Shown one piece after another: positions 54,359-63,083 of a stretch of 64,000 bases of DNA; position 1 is the first letter of the stretch; every line of letters starts with the position of its first letter. Below the pieces are notes generated by a model. That model saw nothing but the letters and a program-made list of their open reading frames with translations, did not search any database and was not told the origin of the DNA. Source of the DNA: Candidatus Lustribacter telmatis (GTDB lineage Bacteria; Vulcanimicrobiota; Vulcanimicrobiia; Vulcanimicrobiales; Vulcanimicrobiaceae); contig PLRU01000034.1 of assembly GCA_003164045.1 (NCBI GenBank), positions 322,827-386,826 on the forward strand, read 5' to 3'. A program made the position numbers and the translations under genes.

Positions 54359-54396
54359 CAGAATAGAGCAACGGCGATTATTCTGCTTGGCAGAAT
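54359..54396. promoter_or_regulatory. predicted IclR operator region
   Basis: A perfect 17-bp palindrome, ATTCTGCTTGGCAGAAT (7-bp arms, 3-nt spacer), lies at 54380-54396, and another inverted half-site, CAGAATA at 54359-54365, faces TATTCTG at 54379-54385. All lie between the LLM gene start (54333) and the iclR start (54413), so an IclR dimer or tetramer bound here could control both directions. The motif is direct; the assignment is by position. Confidence 0.5.
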
Positions 54397-54412
54397 GAAT
54401 GCAGGAGCGGTC

Positions 54413-55180
54413 ATGAAGAAATCCGGAGCGCCCGCGTATCCTATTCAATCGGTCGAGCACGCGCTGGTTTTGCTCGCGCTCTTCTCCGAGCGGCGCCGGC
54501 TGAGCGTCGGCGCTATCGCTAAAGAGCTGAGCGTCGCGCCCTCGACGGCATCGCGGCTGGTGGCCATGCTCGAGCATCACGGCTACGTCGGCCGCGAGCC
54601 CGATTCGCGCGACTATATCCTCGGCGAGCGCTTGCGCGACATCGGGCTAGCGGCCGTTCGGGAGTTGGATATCCGGCCGCAAACGCGACCGTATCTCGAG
54701 GCACTCTCGGCCGAGACCGGCGAGACGATACAGATGGGAATCTTGCAGGGGCAATACGTCATTTTTCTCGACTGCGTCGAGGGCCACCATAACTTACGCG
54801 TCGGGTCACGCGTCGGGTCGCTGCTGCCCGCGCATAGCCTTTCCAGCGGAAAGGTGCTCCTAGCCGAATTACCGCCCGACGATTTTGCGCTGCTCTATCC
54901 ACGGGACCGTTTGGAACAGCTCACGCCCCAAACGATCGCCAGTACCGCGAAGCTGGGGCGCGCGTTGATTGATGTGCGAAAGCGAGGCTACGCGGCGTCC
55001 TTTTCCGAGAGCGAACCGGGAATAAGCACGGTCGCGGTCAGCATCCGCGACATTGCCGGGCGCACCCGCTGCGCCATCAGCCTCGCAGCACCGGACACGC
55101 GGCTGACTTCGAAGACTGCCGAGAGATTCGCGAAAATCTTGCGCCGCTCGGCGAAAGCGATCTCGGCAACGCTATTGTAG
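54413..55180 (+). CDS. IclR-family transcriptional regulator
   Basis: 255 aa from ATG 54413, which has AGGAG 5 nt upstream; an ATG at 54395 lies within the predicted operator and lacks such a site. The N-terminal winged helix (about 8-70) contains SVGAIAKELSVAPSTASRLV followed by AMLEHHGYV; the C-terminal effector domain shows IFLDCVEGHHNLRVGSRVG and LPAHSLSSGKVLLAELP. It probably regulates the divergent LLM-binding-protein operon and itself. Its 3' end overlaps the FAA hydrolase gene by 9 bp. Confidence 0.93.
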   Translation: MKKSGAPAYPIQSVEHALVLLALFSERRRLSVGAIAKELSVAPSTASRLVAMLEHHGYVGREPDSRDYILGERLRDIGLAAVRELDIRPQTRPYLEALSAETGETIQMGILQGQYVIFLDCVEGHHNLRVGSRVGSLLPAHSLSSGKVLLAELPPDDFALLYPRDRLEQLTPQTIASTAKLGRALIDVRKRGYAASFSESEPGISTVAVSIRDIAGRTRCAISLAAPDTRLTSKTAERFAKILRRSAKAISATLL

Positions 55181-56059
55181 GTGGCCCGCGAAGCTGAAGC
55201 GGAGCGGCTTGGCGGCTTCCACCGGCAGCGTCATGGAGCCGACGTTGTCGATCGCAATGCGAACGCTATCGCCGGCCGTGAGCGGCCCGACGCCGGCCAT
55301 CGTGCCGCTAGCAATGATGTCGCCGGGCTCGAGCGTCATAATGGACGAGCACAGTTCGACGGCTTCTCGAATGCCCACGATCATTTCTCGCGCGAATGCA
55401 TGTTGTCGCAACGCACCGTTCACCCAAAGCTGAAGCTCGAGATCGTCCGTCGGCCCGACCTCGTCAGCCGTCGTGATCCACGGGCCGATCGGCGTGAACG
55501 ACGTGATCGACTTGCGCATCACGCGTTCTTCCTTGCCGCGCATCGTGACGTCGATCAGACACGCATATCCGAAGATGTGATCGAGTGCCTCGGCGGCGGT
55601 GACGTTCGTCGCGGGTTTGCCGATCACGATCGCCAGTTCGCATTCGTAGTGAAACTCGCGCTCCGGCATATCGGGGATGCGAATGACGTCGCTTGGGCCA
55701 ACGATCGAACTCCCGGCCTTCATGAAAAAGCCGGCCGCGTTCGCGCCGAGACTGTTGCCGGCGCCCGCGTAGGAGCGGCCCTGCATTTCGGCCGAGTGAT
55801 CCGCGAAATTGTTCGGCAGCGCGAGCAAATTTCTCGGCCACGTGATCGGCGGTTCGAGGCGGACCGCGCTCAGCGGAACGCCGGGCCCTGCGGCGGCCCT
55901 TTCGATCGCCGGACGGAGCCGCTCGAAGTTTGCGATCACGCGGATGATGCCGACGGGCGGCCATTCGGCCGGATCGACTCCGCATGCCGCGCTGACATCG
56001 ACGATCGTGTCTCCCACGATCACCCCGATGCGACCGTCGTTAAAGCGCCCGATTTTCAT
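55172..56059 (-). CDS. fumarylacetoacetate hydrolase family protein
   Basis: 295 aa from ATG 56059, which overlaps the stop of the damaged methyltransferase (ATGA). The C-terminal FAH domain binds a divalent metal through residues in EFHYECELAIVIGKPATNVT (two Glu) and GYACLIDVTMRGKEE (Asp); the end GDIIASGTMAGVGPLTAGD is typical. Family members cleave C-C bonds in acylpyruvates or hydrate dienoates, which are products of ring cleavage. It is the last gene of the hydantoinase operon and would suit a late step in that pathway. Confidence 0.9.
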   Translation of the reverse strand: MKIGRFNDGRIGVIVGDTIVDVSAACGVDPAEWPPVGIIRVIANFERLRPAIERAAAGPGVPLSAVRLEPPITWPRNLLALPNNFADHSAEMQGRSYAGAGNSLGANAAGFFMKAGSSIVGPSDVIRIPDMPEREFHYECELAIVIGKPATNVTAAEALDHIFGYACLIDVTMRGKEERVMRKSITSFTPIGPWITTADEVGPTDDLELQLWVNGALRQHAFAREMIVGIREAVELCSSIMTLEPGDIIASGTMAGVGPLTAGDSVRIAIDNVGSMTLPVEAAKPLRFSFAGHLQ

Positions 56060-56543
56060 GAATGTCCTTCCGATTTGCGGCCCCAAAAAAGTTCGATTCC
56101 GCGCCAGTCCATGGATTGCGCACCCGTCACCGCCGAACCGATCAACGAGCACAGCTCTTCGCCGCTATAGTTCGAAATATCGCTGCGTCCGCCCGGAAAC
56201 ATCTTGTCGTACCACTGCCGGATGTGGACGTCGGCGTTGACCCGCCCCTCGAAACGTTCGCCTTCCAAGCACATCTCCGCGGAGACCATGCGGCGTCCCG
56301 GGCGCAGGACGCGGACGAGTTCCGCGCCGGTCTCGCGCCAGTCATCGCAATGCTGTGCGGATTGGAGCACCGCGACCGCACGTCGCTCATCGGCTGCGCG
56401 AGTTCCCGCCACATGTACGGCAGCCCGCCGGCAACGAACATCGCGCGCATCCAACCACGGCGCTGCTCTTCATCGAGAATGTCGACGGGGATCGAATCGA
56501 TGTCCCATGGCTGAATATACGACCACGGATCGCGAGCGCTCAT
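56056..56543 (-). pseudogene. methyltransferase-like gene inactivated by internal deletion
   Basis: A damaged copy of the 10179-10940 gene. From ATG 56543 the first frame gives [20 protein letters not shown] and [17 protein letters not shown], matching residues 9-58 of the intact copy. It then loses frame near 56373-56390 and the second frame continues with [20 protein letters not shown] to IELFWGRKSEGHS, matching residues 142 to the end. The region is 488 bp against 762 bp in the intact gene, a net loss of 274 bp (not a multiple of 3), removing the whole SAM-binding part. The upstream overlap with the DHODH-like gene and the downstream ATGA with the FAA hydrolase gene are both kept. Confidence 0.8.
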
Positions 56544-57646
56544 TGGTGTACCTTCTGGTTCTCGGCACCGATGAGTTCCGCGACGTTCGTAACGCCGTCG
56601 GCCTGCATCAGCGCAAGCAGTTGTTTGTTGATCCGGCGCGCGAGCGACGGACCCTGAAAGATGAGTGCGGTTACGCACTGCACGAGGCTCGCGCCGGCGC
56701 GCAAGGTTGCGTACGCATCGCGGCCCGTGCGGATTCCGCCCGAAGCGATCAGGGCGTAGCGTTGCGGATCCGCTCGGCGATACCAATCGCGAACGGCCTG
56801 CAGCATCGCCGGATACCCCAGGCGCGGGCTCGACAACGAGCCTTTCAGCGGCTCCCACGTTTCCTGCGGCGTGTTCAGGCCGGCGTAGGGACGCGCCTGG
56901 ACCGTATTGATGCGGAATCCGCGCACGAACGGAAACCCATCGGTAATGCGCAGTACGTCGTCGATCGTCTCGGGCGGCACGCGCAACTTCACGAACACCG
57001 GCGGCAATGGGCCGGTCCGGCCGATCGCGTCCAGCAAACTGCGGAGGTTATCCAGCTTCGCGATTGGATGCATGCCCGGTGCGTTGGCACATTCGGCACT
57101 TATGGCAAGGAAGCTCGCCAGCGGCGCGAACGTCGCCGCGGCCTGCGCGAGTTCTTCGATAATCTCAGCCGGCTCAGTCGTGTGTCCCGTGTTCGTCTCG
57201 ACGAGATTTACGCCGAACGGAACGGCGCTCTCAACGCCCCGAATACGCGCGGCCACGACATCGGCCCCGTCATTGGGCACGCCGTAGTTCACGACCAGCG
57301 CTTCATCGGCCGGCAGGCGAAAGACGCGTGGGCGAACCGGATTGCCCTCCGAGGGCCAACGCGATACCGAACCGATTTCGAGAAAGCCGAAGCCCAACCG
57401 CGAGATCAGCGGAATCGCATCGCCGCTCTTGTCGTAACCGGCGCCGAGCCCTACCGGGTTGGGAAACGCGATACCCGCGACGTTCGTCGCCAAGCGCGGA
57501 TCGCGCGGCGCACCCCAGCGTTGCGAAGCGGCAGCGCGAACCGCGCCGAGACGTCCGAGCGCGCCACTCGCTCCGAGCGCGAAGCTGTGCGCGCGCTCGG
57601 GGTCGAGGCGGAAAAGCAGGGGACGAATGAAGCGGTAGACGCTCAC
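56540..57646 (-). CDS. class-2 dihydroorotate dehydrogenase-like flavoprotein
   Basis: 368 aa from GTG 57646, overlapping the stop of the binding protein upstream (GTGA). FMN-enzyme features: an N-terminal helical extension ([20 protein letters not shown]), [33 protein letters not shown] and [20 protein letters not shown] then GASLVQ. The place of the family's catalytic Ser motif (NISSPNTPG) is [10 protein letters not shown], so the usual base and one orotate-binding Asn are replaced. It may be the genome's PyrD, but position in a catabolic operon and these changes suggest another cyclic substrate such as a dihydropyrimidine or hydantoin-like ring. Confidence 0.8.
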   Translation of the reverse strand: MSVYRFIRPLLFRLDPERAHSFALGASGALGRLGAVRAAASQRWGAPRDPRLATNVAGIAFPNPVGLGAGYDKSGDAIPLISRLGFGFLEIGSVSRWPSEGNPVRPRVFRLPADEALVVNYGVPNDGADVVAARIRGVESAVPFGVNLVETNTGHTTEPAEIIEELAQAAATFAPLASFLAISAECANAPGMHPIAKLDNLRSLLDAIGRTGPLPPVFVKLRVPPETIDDVLRITDGFPFVRGFRINTVQARPYAGLNTPQETWEPLKGSLSSPRLGYPAMLQAVRDWYRRADPQRYALIASGGIRTGRDAYATLRAGASLVQCVTALIFQGPSLARRINKQLLALMQADGVTNVAELIGAENQKVHQ

Positions 57647-58575
57647 GCCTTCCAGATCAAGTCGGACGCCGGAAACGTCTGATCGAGAAACTTGTATTTC
57701 GCAGCGAAATCGATCGTCGGCTGAAGTTCGGCGGGAACGATCGTCTCTGCGTAGATGGAGCGCGTCATGTGCGCGAGCGTGTCGGCGTCGACCTTGGCGT
57801 ATTTCTCGAGGATGAGCGCACTCTTGGCTTGATTTTTGTTTCCCCACGCCGATGCTTCGCGGATCGCGGCCGCGAAACGCGTGACGAGATCCGGGTGATC
57901 CGATGCCCACTGCTTCGTCGTAAAGTAGCCCGCGCCGAGAAAGCGCTTTGCGATCGCTTCGTACGGACGTCCCAAGAGCCGCGTCGTGTCGCGCAGCCGC
58001 GTGGCGAACGGTTCGACGATGAACGCGCCGTCGATGCGGCCCGTGGCCATCGCTTCGCCGCACGCGATGTAGGGGATCTCAACCCACTTGAGCTTGGACC
58101 CATCGCCGCCGTGCTGCTCGACCCAGGCGTTCGTGCAGGTGTCGCCGAGATTTTTCAGCGGTGATGTCCCCAACGTTTTACCCTGCAGGTCCAGCGGCGT
58201 TTTGATCGGCGAGTCCTTCGGAACCAAAAGATAGTTGTTCGGCCAACGCGCATCGTTGACGGCCGCCGGCGCGACCATCGTGATCGGTAGACCCTTCCGA
58301 AATGCTTGCTCGATAGCCAAGATGTTCGTATACGCGATGTCAACGGCATTGGATACCACCGACGGTACGGCGAGCGCGTTGTCGTTCGGCGTCGTGATCG
58401 TGACGTCGAGGCCGTGCTTGGTGAAAATACCGAGGTCGTGCGCGTAATACAGCGCGCCCGATTGGTCGAGCGCCGTTGCCACGGTGCGAACCTGCGGCAG
58501 GCCTTGCGCTCCGGCGGGGCGGGCCGCCGACGCGACGATGCCGCCGAGCAAAGAGAGAGCGGTAGAACGGTTCAT
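57643..58575 (-). CDS. NMT1/NitT-TauT-type periplasmic substrate-binding protein
   Basis: 310 aa with signal peptide MNRSTALSLLGGIVASAARP. Fold markers: VRTVATALDQSGALYYAHDL, GIFTKHGLDVTITTPNDNAL, NAVDIAYTNILAIEQAFRKG and DLQGKTLGTSPLKNLGDTCT. The start overlaps the hydantoinase B stop and the stop overlaps the DHODH-like start, so its ligand is very likely the substrate of this operon. Among characterised relatives are binders of pyrimidine precursors, which would suit a hydantoinase pathway. Similar at the C-terminus to the truncated protein at the right window edge. Confidence 0.89.
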   Translation of the reverse strand: MNRSTALSLLGGIVASAARPAGAQGLPQVRTVATALDQSGALYYAHDLGIFTKHGLDVTITTPNDNALAVPSVVSNAVDIAYTNILAIEQAFRKGLPITMVAPAAVNDARWPNNYLLVPKDSPIKTPLDLQGKTLGTSPLKNLGDTCTNAWVEQHGGDGSKLKWVEIPYIACGEAMATGRIDGAFIVEPFATRLRDTTRLLGRPYEAIAKRFLGAGYFTTKQWASDHPDLVTRFAAAIREASAWGNKNQAKSALILEKYAKVDADTLAHMTRSIYAETIVPAELQPTIDFAAKYKFLDQTFPASDLIWKA

Positions 58576-60305
58576 GCGCGGCCTCCGGCTGCGGGTGAGG
58601 GAGGTGTGGATTGATTCGCGGATTTATAGCCGTAGTCACGTTCGGCTGCGGCTGGCGTGATGTAACCATAAAGCACATCCCGCGCGATCGCCGCTTCGTC
58701 TCGTTCGCTGGGCGGTCCATATCCGCCGCCACCGCCCGTTTCGACGACGACGACATCACCCGGCTCGAGGAGATAGTGTTCAGACTTGTACACGATTTCC
58801 GGCTCACCCGTGCCGCCCTTATAGACGCGCACGATGCCCGGTTGAGCGGTACCGCCGCCCTGTACGCCCCACGGTGGACAGACGTGCCGCTCGAAGTTCA
58901 GCGACAGCCGGCACGCAGCGAGCATGCGATAGCGCTTGCGGAAGCCGAGACCGCCGCGATGACGGCCCGCCCCGGCGGAATCTTCACGCAACGAGAATGC
59001 CTCGAGCCGGAATGGATACATCGACTCTTGCAGCTCGACCGGAATGATGCGCGAGTCACCGTGCGCCATCGTGCGAAATGGTCCCGAACCGTCGCCGCGG
59101 GCCGACGCTCCCCAGCCGCCGTGACCGCTGTCGTAGCACTGGAACGGCTTTCCGTCGGCAAACGTACCGATGAACCGCACCGATGAATACGATCCGAAGT
59201 GCGCACCCGTCACGGCTTCGGGCATTGCTTTCTCTAGTGCGCGGATGAACGTGTCGACGATCGTCGGAAACGGGAAGCCATAGTTACCCATCGCCGCGGT
59301 GGGCGCTGCGCTGACCAGCGTTCCGGGCGGAAGAATGAGCTTGAGCGGGCGGAACGTTCCGGCATTTGCCGGCTCGTCGGTCGCGATCAGATACTTAAAC
59401 GCGATGCGGGCCGTCGTGACGCCGCCGCCGTGCGCGCCCGAATTGATCGAACTGCGCACCTGGGGCGGCATGCCGGAGTAGTCGACCGTCATCTCATCGC
59501 CTGCGATGAGAATCTTCACCTTGATCGGAATCGGTTCGGTGCCCATGCCGTCGTCATCGAGAGCTGACTCCGCCTCGTACGTCCCATCCGGAATGGCGCG
59601 AATCTTCGCCCGCGCCGACCGTTCGCAATCGTCGAGAATCGTCGTCACCGCACTCAGGAACGTCGCGCAGCCGTACTTGCGCGCGAGCGAGGCCATGAGG
59701 TCGCGCCCTTGCAGACACCCACCCAGTTGCGCTTCGATATCGCCCATGAGTTCGGTTGGAAAGCGCGTGTTGTTCTCGATGATGCGATAGACGTCGTCGA
59801 CGCGTTCGCCGCGCGACCACAGGCGGATCGAGCGAAGCTGCAGCCCCTCCATGTAGATGTCGGTCGAATCCTTCGAGATCGAACCCACGGCGCCGCCGCC
59901 GATGTCCATCCAGTGCACGTTGATAGCGAAGTAGCCGATCCGCACGTCATCGACATCGACCGGCGTGTACATCACGGTGTTGTTGAGGTGCTGGCCCTGC
60001 ACGGCCGCGTGATTGCACACGATCACATCGCCAGGATGGATTCCGGCCTGACCATAGAGCGAAAGGCCGTCGCGCACGCCCGCGCCGACAGAATCCGCGA
60101 CGAAGATCGGCATGCCGCCGACGGACTGCGCGACGAGCTCACCATCCGGGCCGACGAACCCGACGGCATAGTCGCGATACTCGTAGATGTATGGACTAAA
60201 GGCGGTGCGCGTGATATTCGCATCGATTTGATTCGTGATCGACACGAGGCCGTGCCGGATAACTTCGAGCGTGATGGGGTCGACGGCCGGCGCGTGCGCG
60301 ATCAT
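58572..60305 (-). CDS. hyuB: hydantoinase B/oxoprolinase family protein
   Basis: 577 aa from ATG 60305, overlapping hyuA by 4 bp. ATP-dependent ring-opening of hydantoins, 5-oxoproline or similar cyclic amides (with HyuA). Family stretches: ITLEVIRHGLVSITNQIDAN at the N-terminus, GGMPIFVADSVGAGV, GDVIVCNHAAVQGQHLNNTV, HWMDIGGGAVGSISKDSTDI, AHGGGVTTARIAFKYLIATD and the glycine-rich end VVVETGGGGGYGPPSERD. The related acetone and acetophenone carboxylases share this fold, so carboxylation cannot be excluded, but the third carboxylase subunit is absent. Confidence 0.93.
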   Translation of the reverse strand: MIAHAPAVDPITLEVIRHGLVSITNQIDANITRTAFSPYIYEYRDYAVGFVGPDGELVAQSVGGMPIFVADSVGAGVRDGLSLYGQAGIHPGDVIVCNHAAVQGQHLNNTVMYTPVDVDDVRIGYFAINVHWMDIGGGAVGSISKDSTDIYMEGLQLRSIRLWSRGERVDDVYRIIENNTRFPTELMGDIEAQLGGCLQGRDLMASLARKYGCATFLSAVTTILDDCERSARAKIRAIPDGTYEAESALDDDGMGTEPIPIKVKILIAGDEMTVDYSGMPPQVRSSINSGAHGGGVTTARIAFKYLIATDEPANAGTFRPLKLILPPGTLVSAAPTAAMGNYGFPFPTIVDTFIRALEKAMPEAVTGAHFGSYSSVRFIGTFADGKPFQCYDSGHGGWGASARGDGSGPFRTMAHGDSRIIPVELQESMYPFRLEAFSLREDSAGAGRHRGGLGFRKRYRMLAACRLSLNFERHVCPPWGVQGGGTAQPGIVRVYKGGTGEPEIVYKSEHYLLEPGDVVVVETGGGGGYGPPSERDEAAIARDVLYGYITPAAAERDYGYKSANQSTPPSPAAGGRA

Positions 60306-62356
60306 ATCTGCTCCTTCGGCGTACAGTCGATACGGATTTCGTAGAGCCTGCCGATGGTAAACCGGTCTCCGGGCCACACCACGGTCGTCGACCCATACTC
60401 TTCGAGGACGGCCGGGCCGATCGCGCTGAAGCCGGGCTTGAGCGCGTAGCGATCGTAGACGTCGGCCTCGAGCACGCCATACTCCCGCCCGAATGCCACC
60501 GGCCGCCGCTCGGGTGCGCGCGGCGGCGTCGCGGCACGCGGCAAACGGCCGATGTCCGGTCGCTCGAGTCGCGCGAACACGGAGATGTGCAAGGCTTGAA
60601 TTTCCGCCGGAATCGACGGATCGGCATGTCCGTAACGCCGGCGGTAATCCGCGTCGAACGCAAGCCGGATGGCCGCGCTATCGGCGCCCGTGGGAATGGG
60701 AACCTTCACGTTATGGCGTTGACCGACATAGCGCATTTCGATCATGCGCTCGATGCGCACCGATGGGTCGCCGAATTCGGCACAAAGCAGGGCGGTCGCA
60801 TCCGCTTCCATCCGGCCGAACGCCTCGTCGATGGCCGCAACGGCATCGGCGTGGAACGGCACGGCCCAGGTTGCCGCGTCATCGAGCCGGGCTTCGGCAA
60901 GCAACATACCGGTCGCGCAAAATGTGCCGGGCTCGGGCGGCACGATGACCGTCGGAATCGACAATTCCCGCGCCAACGCCGCGCCGTGGAGCGGCCCGCC
61001 GCCGCCGTATGCAAAGAGCACGAAGTCGCGCGGATCGCGCCCGTGTTCGACGGACACTTGCCGAATCGCACCGGCCATGGTGACGGTGGCGATTTCGATC
61101 ACGCCGTTCGCAAGCTCGAGCAGACGATCGCGCCCGTATCCGAGCGAATCGCCCAACTGCGCGAAGGCTTCCGTCGCGGCAGCGCGATCGAGTGCGAACT
61201 CGCCGCCGAGAAAACGATCGGCCGCGATGCGGCCGAGCAGCAAATTGGCATCCGTAACCGTCGGCTCGCTGCCGCCGCGGCCATAACACACCGGCCCCGG
61301 CGTACTGCCGGCACTACGCGGGCCGACGTGCAGCCGTTCTTGGCCATCCAGCCATGCGATGGAGCCGCCGCCGGAGCCCACTTCAACGATGTCGACGACC
61401 GGCGACTTGATCGGAAAACCTTTGACGTACCCGGCAGCATAGTACACGGATTCAACCGCGAATCGCCCGTTCTCGACGAGCGCGCACTTCGCCGTGGTTC
61501 CGCCCATGTCGAATGCGATCGCGTGCTCGATCCCGAGCGCTTCTGCATACGCACCGGCGCCGATGCATCCGCCGATCGGGCCGGACTCAACGAGCGCGAT
61601 CGGCTGGCGACAAGTGCGGTCGACCGAAAGCACGCCGCCGTTCGACCCCATAAAATAGAGCGTCCCGCGAAAGCCACGCGCGCGAAGCTGATCGTCGAGC
61701 CGGCGAACGTACGCGTTGACGTCCGGTCCCACGAACGCGTTCGCGGCGACCGTCGACGTACGTTCGTATTCGTACCACTCGTGCGTAAGTTCGATGCTGT
61801 GCGTTACAAACACGCCGGGCAGGGCCGCACGCAAGGCTTCCGCCGCTTGCCGTTCGTGCGCCGGATTCGCATAGGAATGAAGAAAACAAACGGCAACCGA
61901 GTCGACGCCGAGAGCGCGCAATTCGGCCGCGAGCGTCTCTATTTCGGCGGGATCGAGCGGCACGACGACGTTGCCGCGCGCATCGATGCGTTCGTTCAGC
62001 TCGAAGCGCCGCGTGCGCGGGATCAAGGGTTCGTCGCGCTTGAAATAGAGATCGAACGGATCCGGCCGGTTGCCCCGGGCGATCTCGAGCACGTCGCGGA
62101 AGCCCTTCGTTGCGACCAACGCCGCGCGCGCGCCGTTGCGCTGGATGAGCGCGTTGATCACGAGCGTCGTGCCGTGGTTGATGAGTTCGACGTCGGACGG
62201 TTCGAGTTTCACTTTTGCGAAGCACTCGAGAATGCCGGCTCCGAAGTCGCCGTAGGTCGTCGGGCTCTTCGTGTATACGACCCGGTTGGACGTTCGGTCG
62301 AACGCCACGAGATCGGTGAACGTACCGCCGATATCGACGGCCACGACGTAGGACAA
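60302..62356 (-). CDS. hyuA: hydantoinase A/oxoprolinase family protein
   Basis: 684 aa. Start TTG 62356 chosen because GGGAGG lies 4-5 nt upstream and the ATPase motif follows at once: YVVAVDIGGTFTDLVAFDR. Further family markers are NHGTTLVINALIQRNGARAA, VATKGFRDVLEIARGNRPDP, FDMGGTTAKCALVENG, YGRGGSEPTVTDANLLLGR and FVLFAYGGGGPLHGAALARE. It is the ATP-hydrolysing partner of HyuB and the first gene of the six-gene operon. A 23-bp palindrome 40 nt upstream separates it from the divergent flavin reductase-TetR pair. Confidence 0.93.
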   Translation of the reverse strand: MSYVVAVDIGGTFTDLVAFDRTSNRVVYTKSPTTYGDFGAGILECFAKVKLEPSDVELINHGTTLVINALIQRNGARAALVATKGFRDVLEIARGNRPDPFDLYFKRDEPLIPRTRRFELNERIDARGNVVVPLDPAEIETLAAELRALGVDSVAVCFLHSYANPAHERQAAEALRAALPGVFVTHSIELTHEWYEYERTSTVAANAFVGPDVNAYVRRLDDQLRARGFRGTLYFMGSNGGVLSVDRTCRQPIALVESGPIGGCIGAGAYAEALGIEHAIAFDMGGTTAKCALVENGRFAVESVYYAAGYVKGFPIKSPVVDIVEVGSGGGSIAWLDGQERLHVGPRSAGSTPGPVCYGRGGSEPTVTDANLLLGRIAADRFLGGEFALDRAAATEAFAQLGDSLGYGRDRLLELANGVIEIATVTMAGAIRQVSVEHGRDPRDFVLFAYGGGGPLHGAALARELSIPTVIVPPEPGTFCATGMLLAEARLDDAATWAVPFHADAVAAIDEAFGRMEADATALLCAEFGDPSVRIERMIEMRYVGQRHNVKVPIPTGADSAAIRLAFDADYRRRYGHADPSIPAEIQALHISVFARLERPDIGRLPRAATPPRAPERRPVAFGREYGVLEADVYDRYALKPGFSAIGPAVLEEYGSTTVVWPGDRFTIGRLYEIRIDCTPKEQI

Positions 62357-62396
62357 ACGAGCCTCCCAAGTCAGCCGCCAGGGACGGCGACCGTTC

Positions 62397-62419
62397 GAAT
62401 ACAATACAGGTTTGTATTC
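62397..62419. promoter_or_regulatory. predicted TetR operator (GAATACAA-N7-TTGTATTC)
   Basis: A perfect 8-bp inverted repeat, GAATACAA and TTGTATTC, with a 7-nt spacer TACAGGT, centred at 62408 between the divergent hyuA (start 62356) and flavin reductase (start 62448) genes. AT-rich in a GC-rich region. It overlaps possible -10 boxes for both directions (TATTCT rightward, TATTGT leftward). The tetR gene is second in the rightward operon, as expected for an autoregulated local repressor. Confidence 0.65.
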
Positions 62420-62447
62420 TAATAGTCGACCCCCTTCCGGAGATCCC

Positions 62448-63083
62448 ATGAAAATCGCCCAGCCCGAGATCTGGTGGGACCGCCTGTTTGCCCCGTCGTC
62501 GGCCCTCGCCATCATCACCACGGTCGACACCGAGGGCGCGGTCAATGCGGCCGCGTTTGGGACCGCGACGAGAGTCAACCACAACCCGGTCGACATCGCG
62601 TTCACGTGCCGTCCCAGCAAGGACACCTCGCTCAACGTCTTGGCGACGCGCGAGTTCGTCGTGAATTTGCCGCCGTTCGAGCGCGACGTGCTCGAAGCCG
62701 TGAGGGTCGTCGGCCTGCCGTTCGCCCGCGGCGTGAACGAGTTGACCAAGGCCGGTCTGCACGAGCTGCCGGCGCTCGCGGTGAAGCCGCCGCGGGTGGA
62801 AGAGTGCACGCGGCACTTCGAATGCGTCCTCGAGTGGTACCACGAGTGGTCCGACCGGATCATGTTCGTCGGTCGGGTCGTTGCCGCGTCGGTCGACGAC
62901 GACTGCGTCGACGCGCAAGGGTACGTACGTTGGGAAAACGCCCGTTCGGCGCACTTCTCCGGCGCATCGTACAATTCGTTCGTCGCCGCATACGACGTCA
63001 TGGAGGTTCGTCAACCATATGACGGTCCGGAAGTCGAAGCATACGACGCCTTCGAAAAACAGATGTTCGGCGAGCAGCATTGA
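62448..63083 (+). CDS. flavin reductase-like (DIM6/NTAB) domain protein
   Basis: 211 aa from ATG 62448 with CGGAG 6 nt upstream. FMN-binding split-barrel of the flavin reductase-like family: APSSALAIITTVDTEGAVNA at the N-terminus, NPVDIAFTCRPSKDTSLNVL, TREFVVNLPPFERDVLEAVR, and DRIMFVGRVVAASV. Such proteins supply reduced FMN to oxygenases or act directly on flavin. It is divergent from the hydantoinase operon and overlaps tetR by 4 bp. Partner oxygenase is not obvious; the DHODH-like flavoprotein or the LLM monooxygenase are candidates. Confidence 0.88.
   Translation: MKIAQPEIWWDRLFAPSSALAIITTVDTEGAVNAAAFGTATRVNHNPVDIAFTCRPSKDTSLNVLATREFVVNLPPFERDVLEAVRVVGLPFARGVNELTKAGLHELPALAVKPPRVEECTRHFECVLEWYHEWSDRIMFVGRVVAASVDDDCVDAQGYVRWENARSAHFSGASYNSFVAAYDVMEVRQPYDGPEVEAYDAFEKQMFGEQH

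Noticed and set aside
57647-58063. N-terminal extension of the DHODH-like gene
   Set aside because: It is antisense-free but overlaps the binding-protein gene in another frame and has no homologous character; GTG 57646 overlaps the preceding stop as in the rest of the operon.
62357-63001. N-terminal extension of hyuA across the promoter and flavin reductase gene
   Set aside because: The ATPase motif begins right after TTG 62356, which has its own ribosome-binding site; the extension is antisense to a well-recognised flavin reductase.
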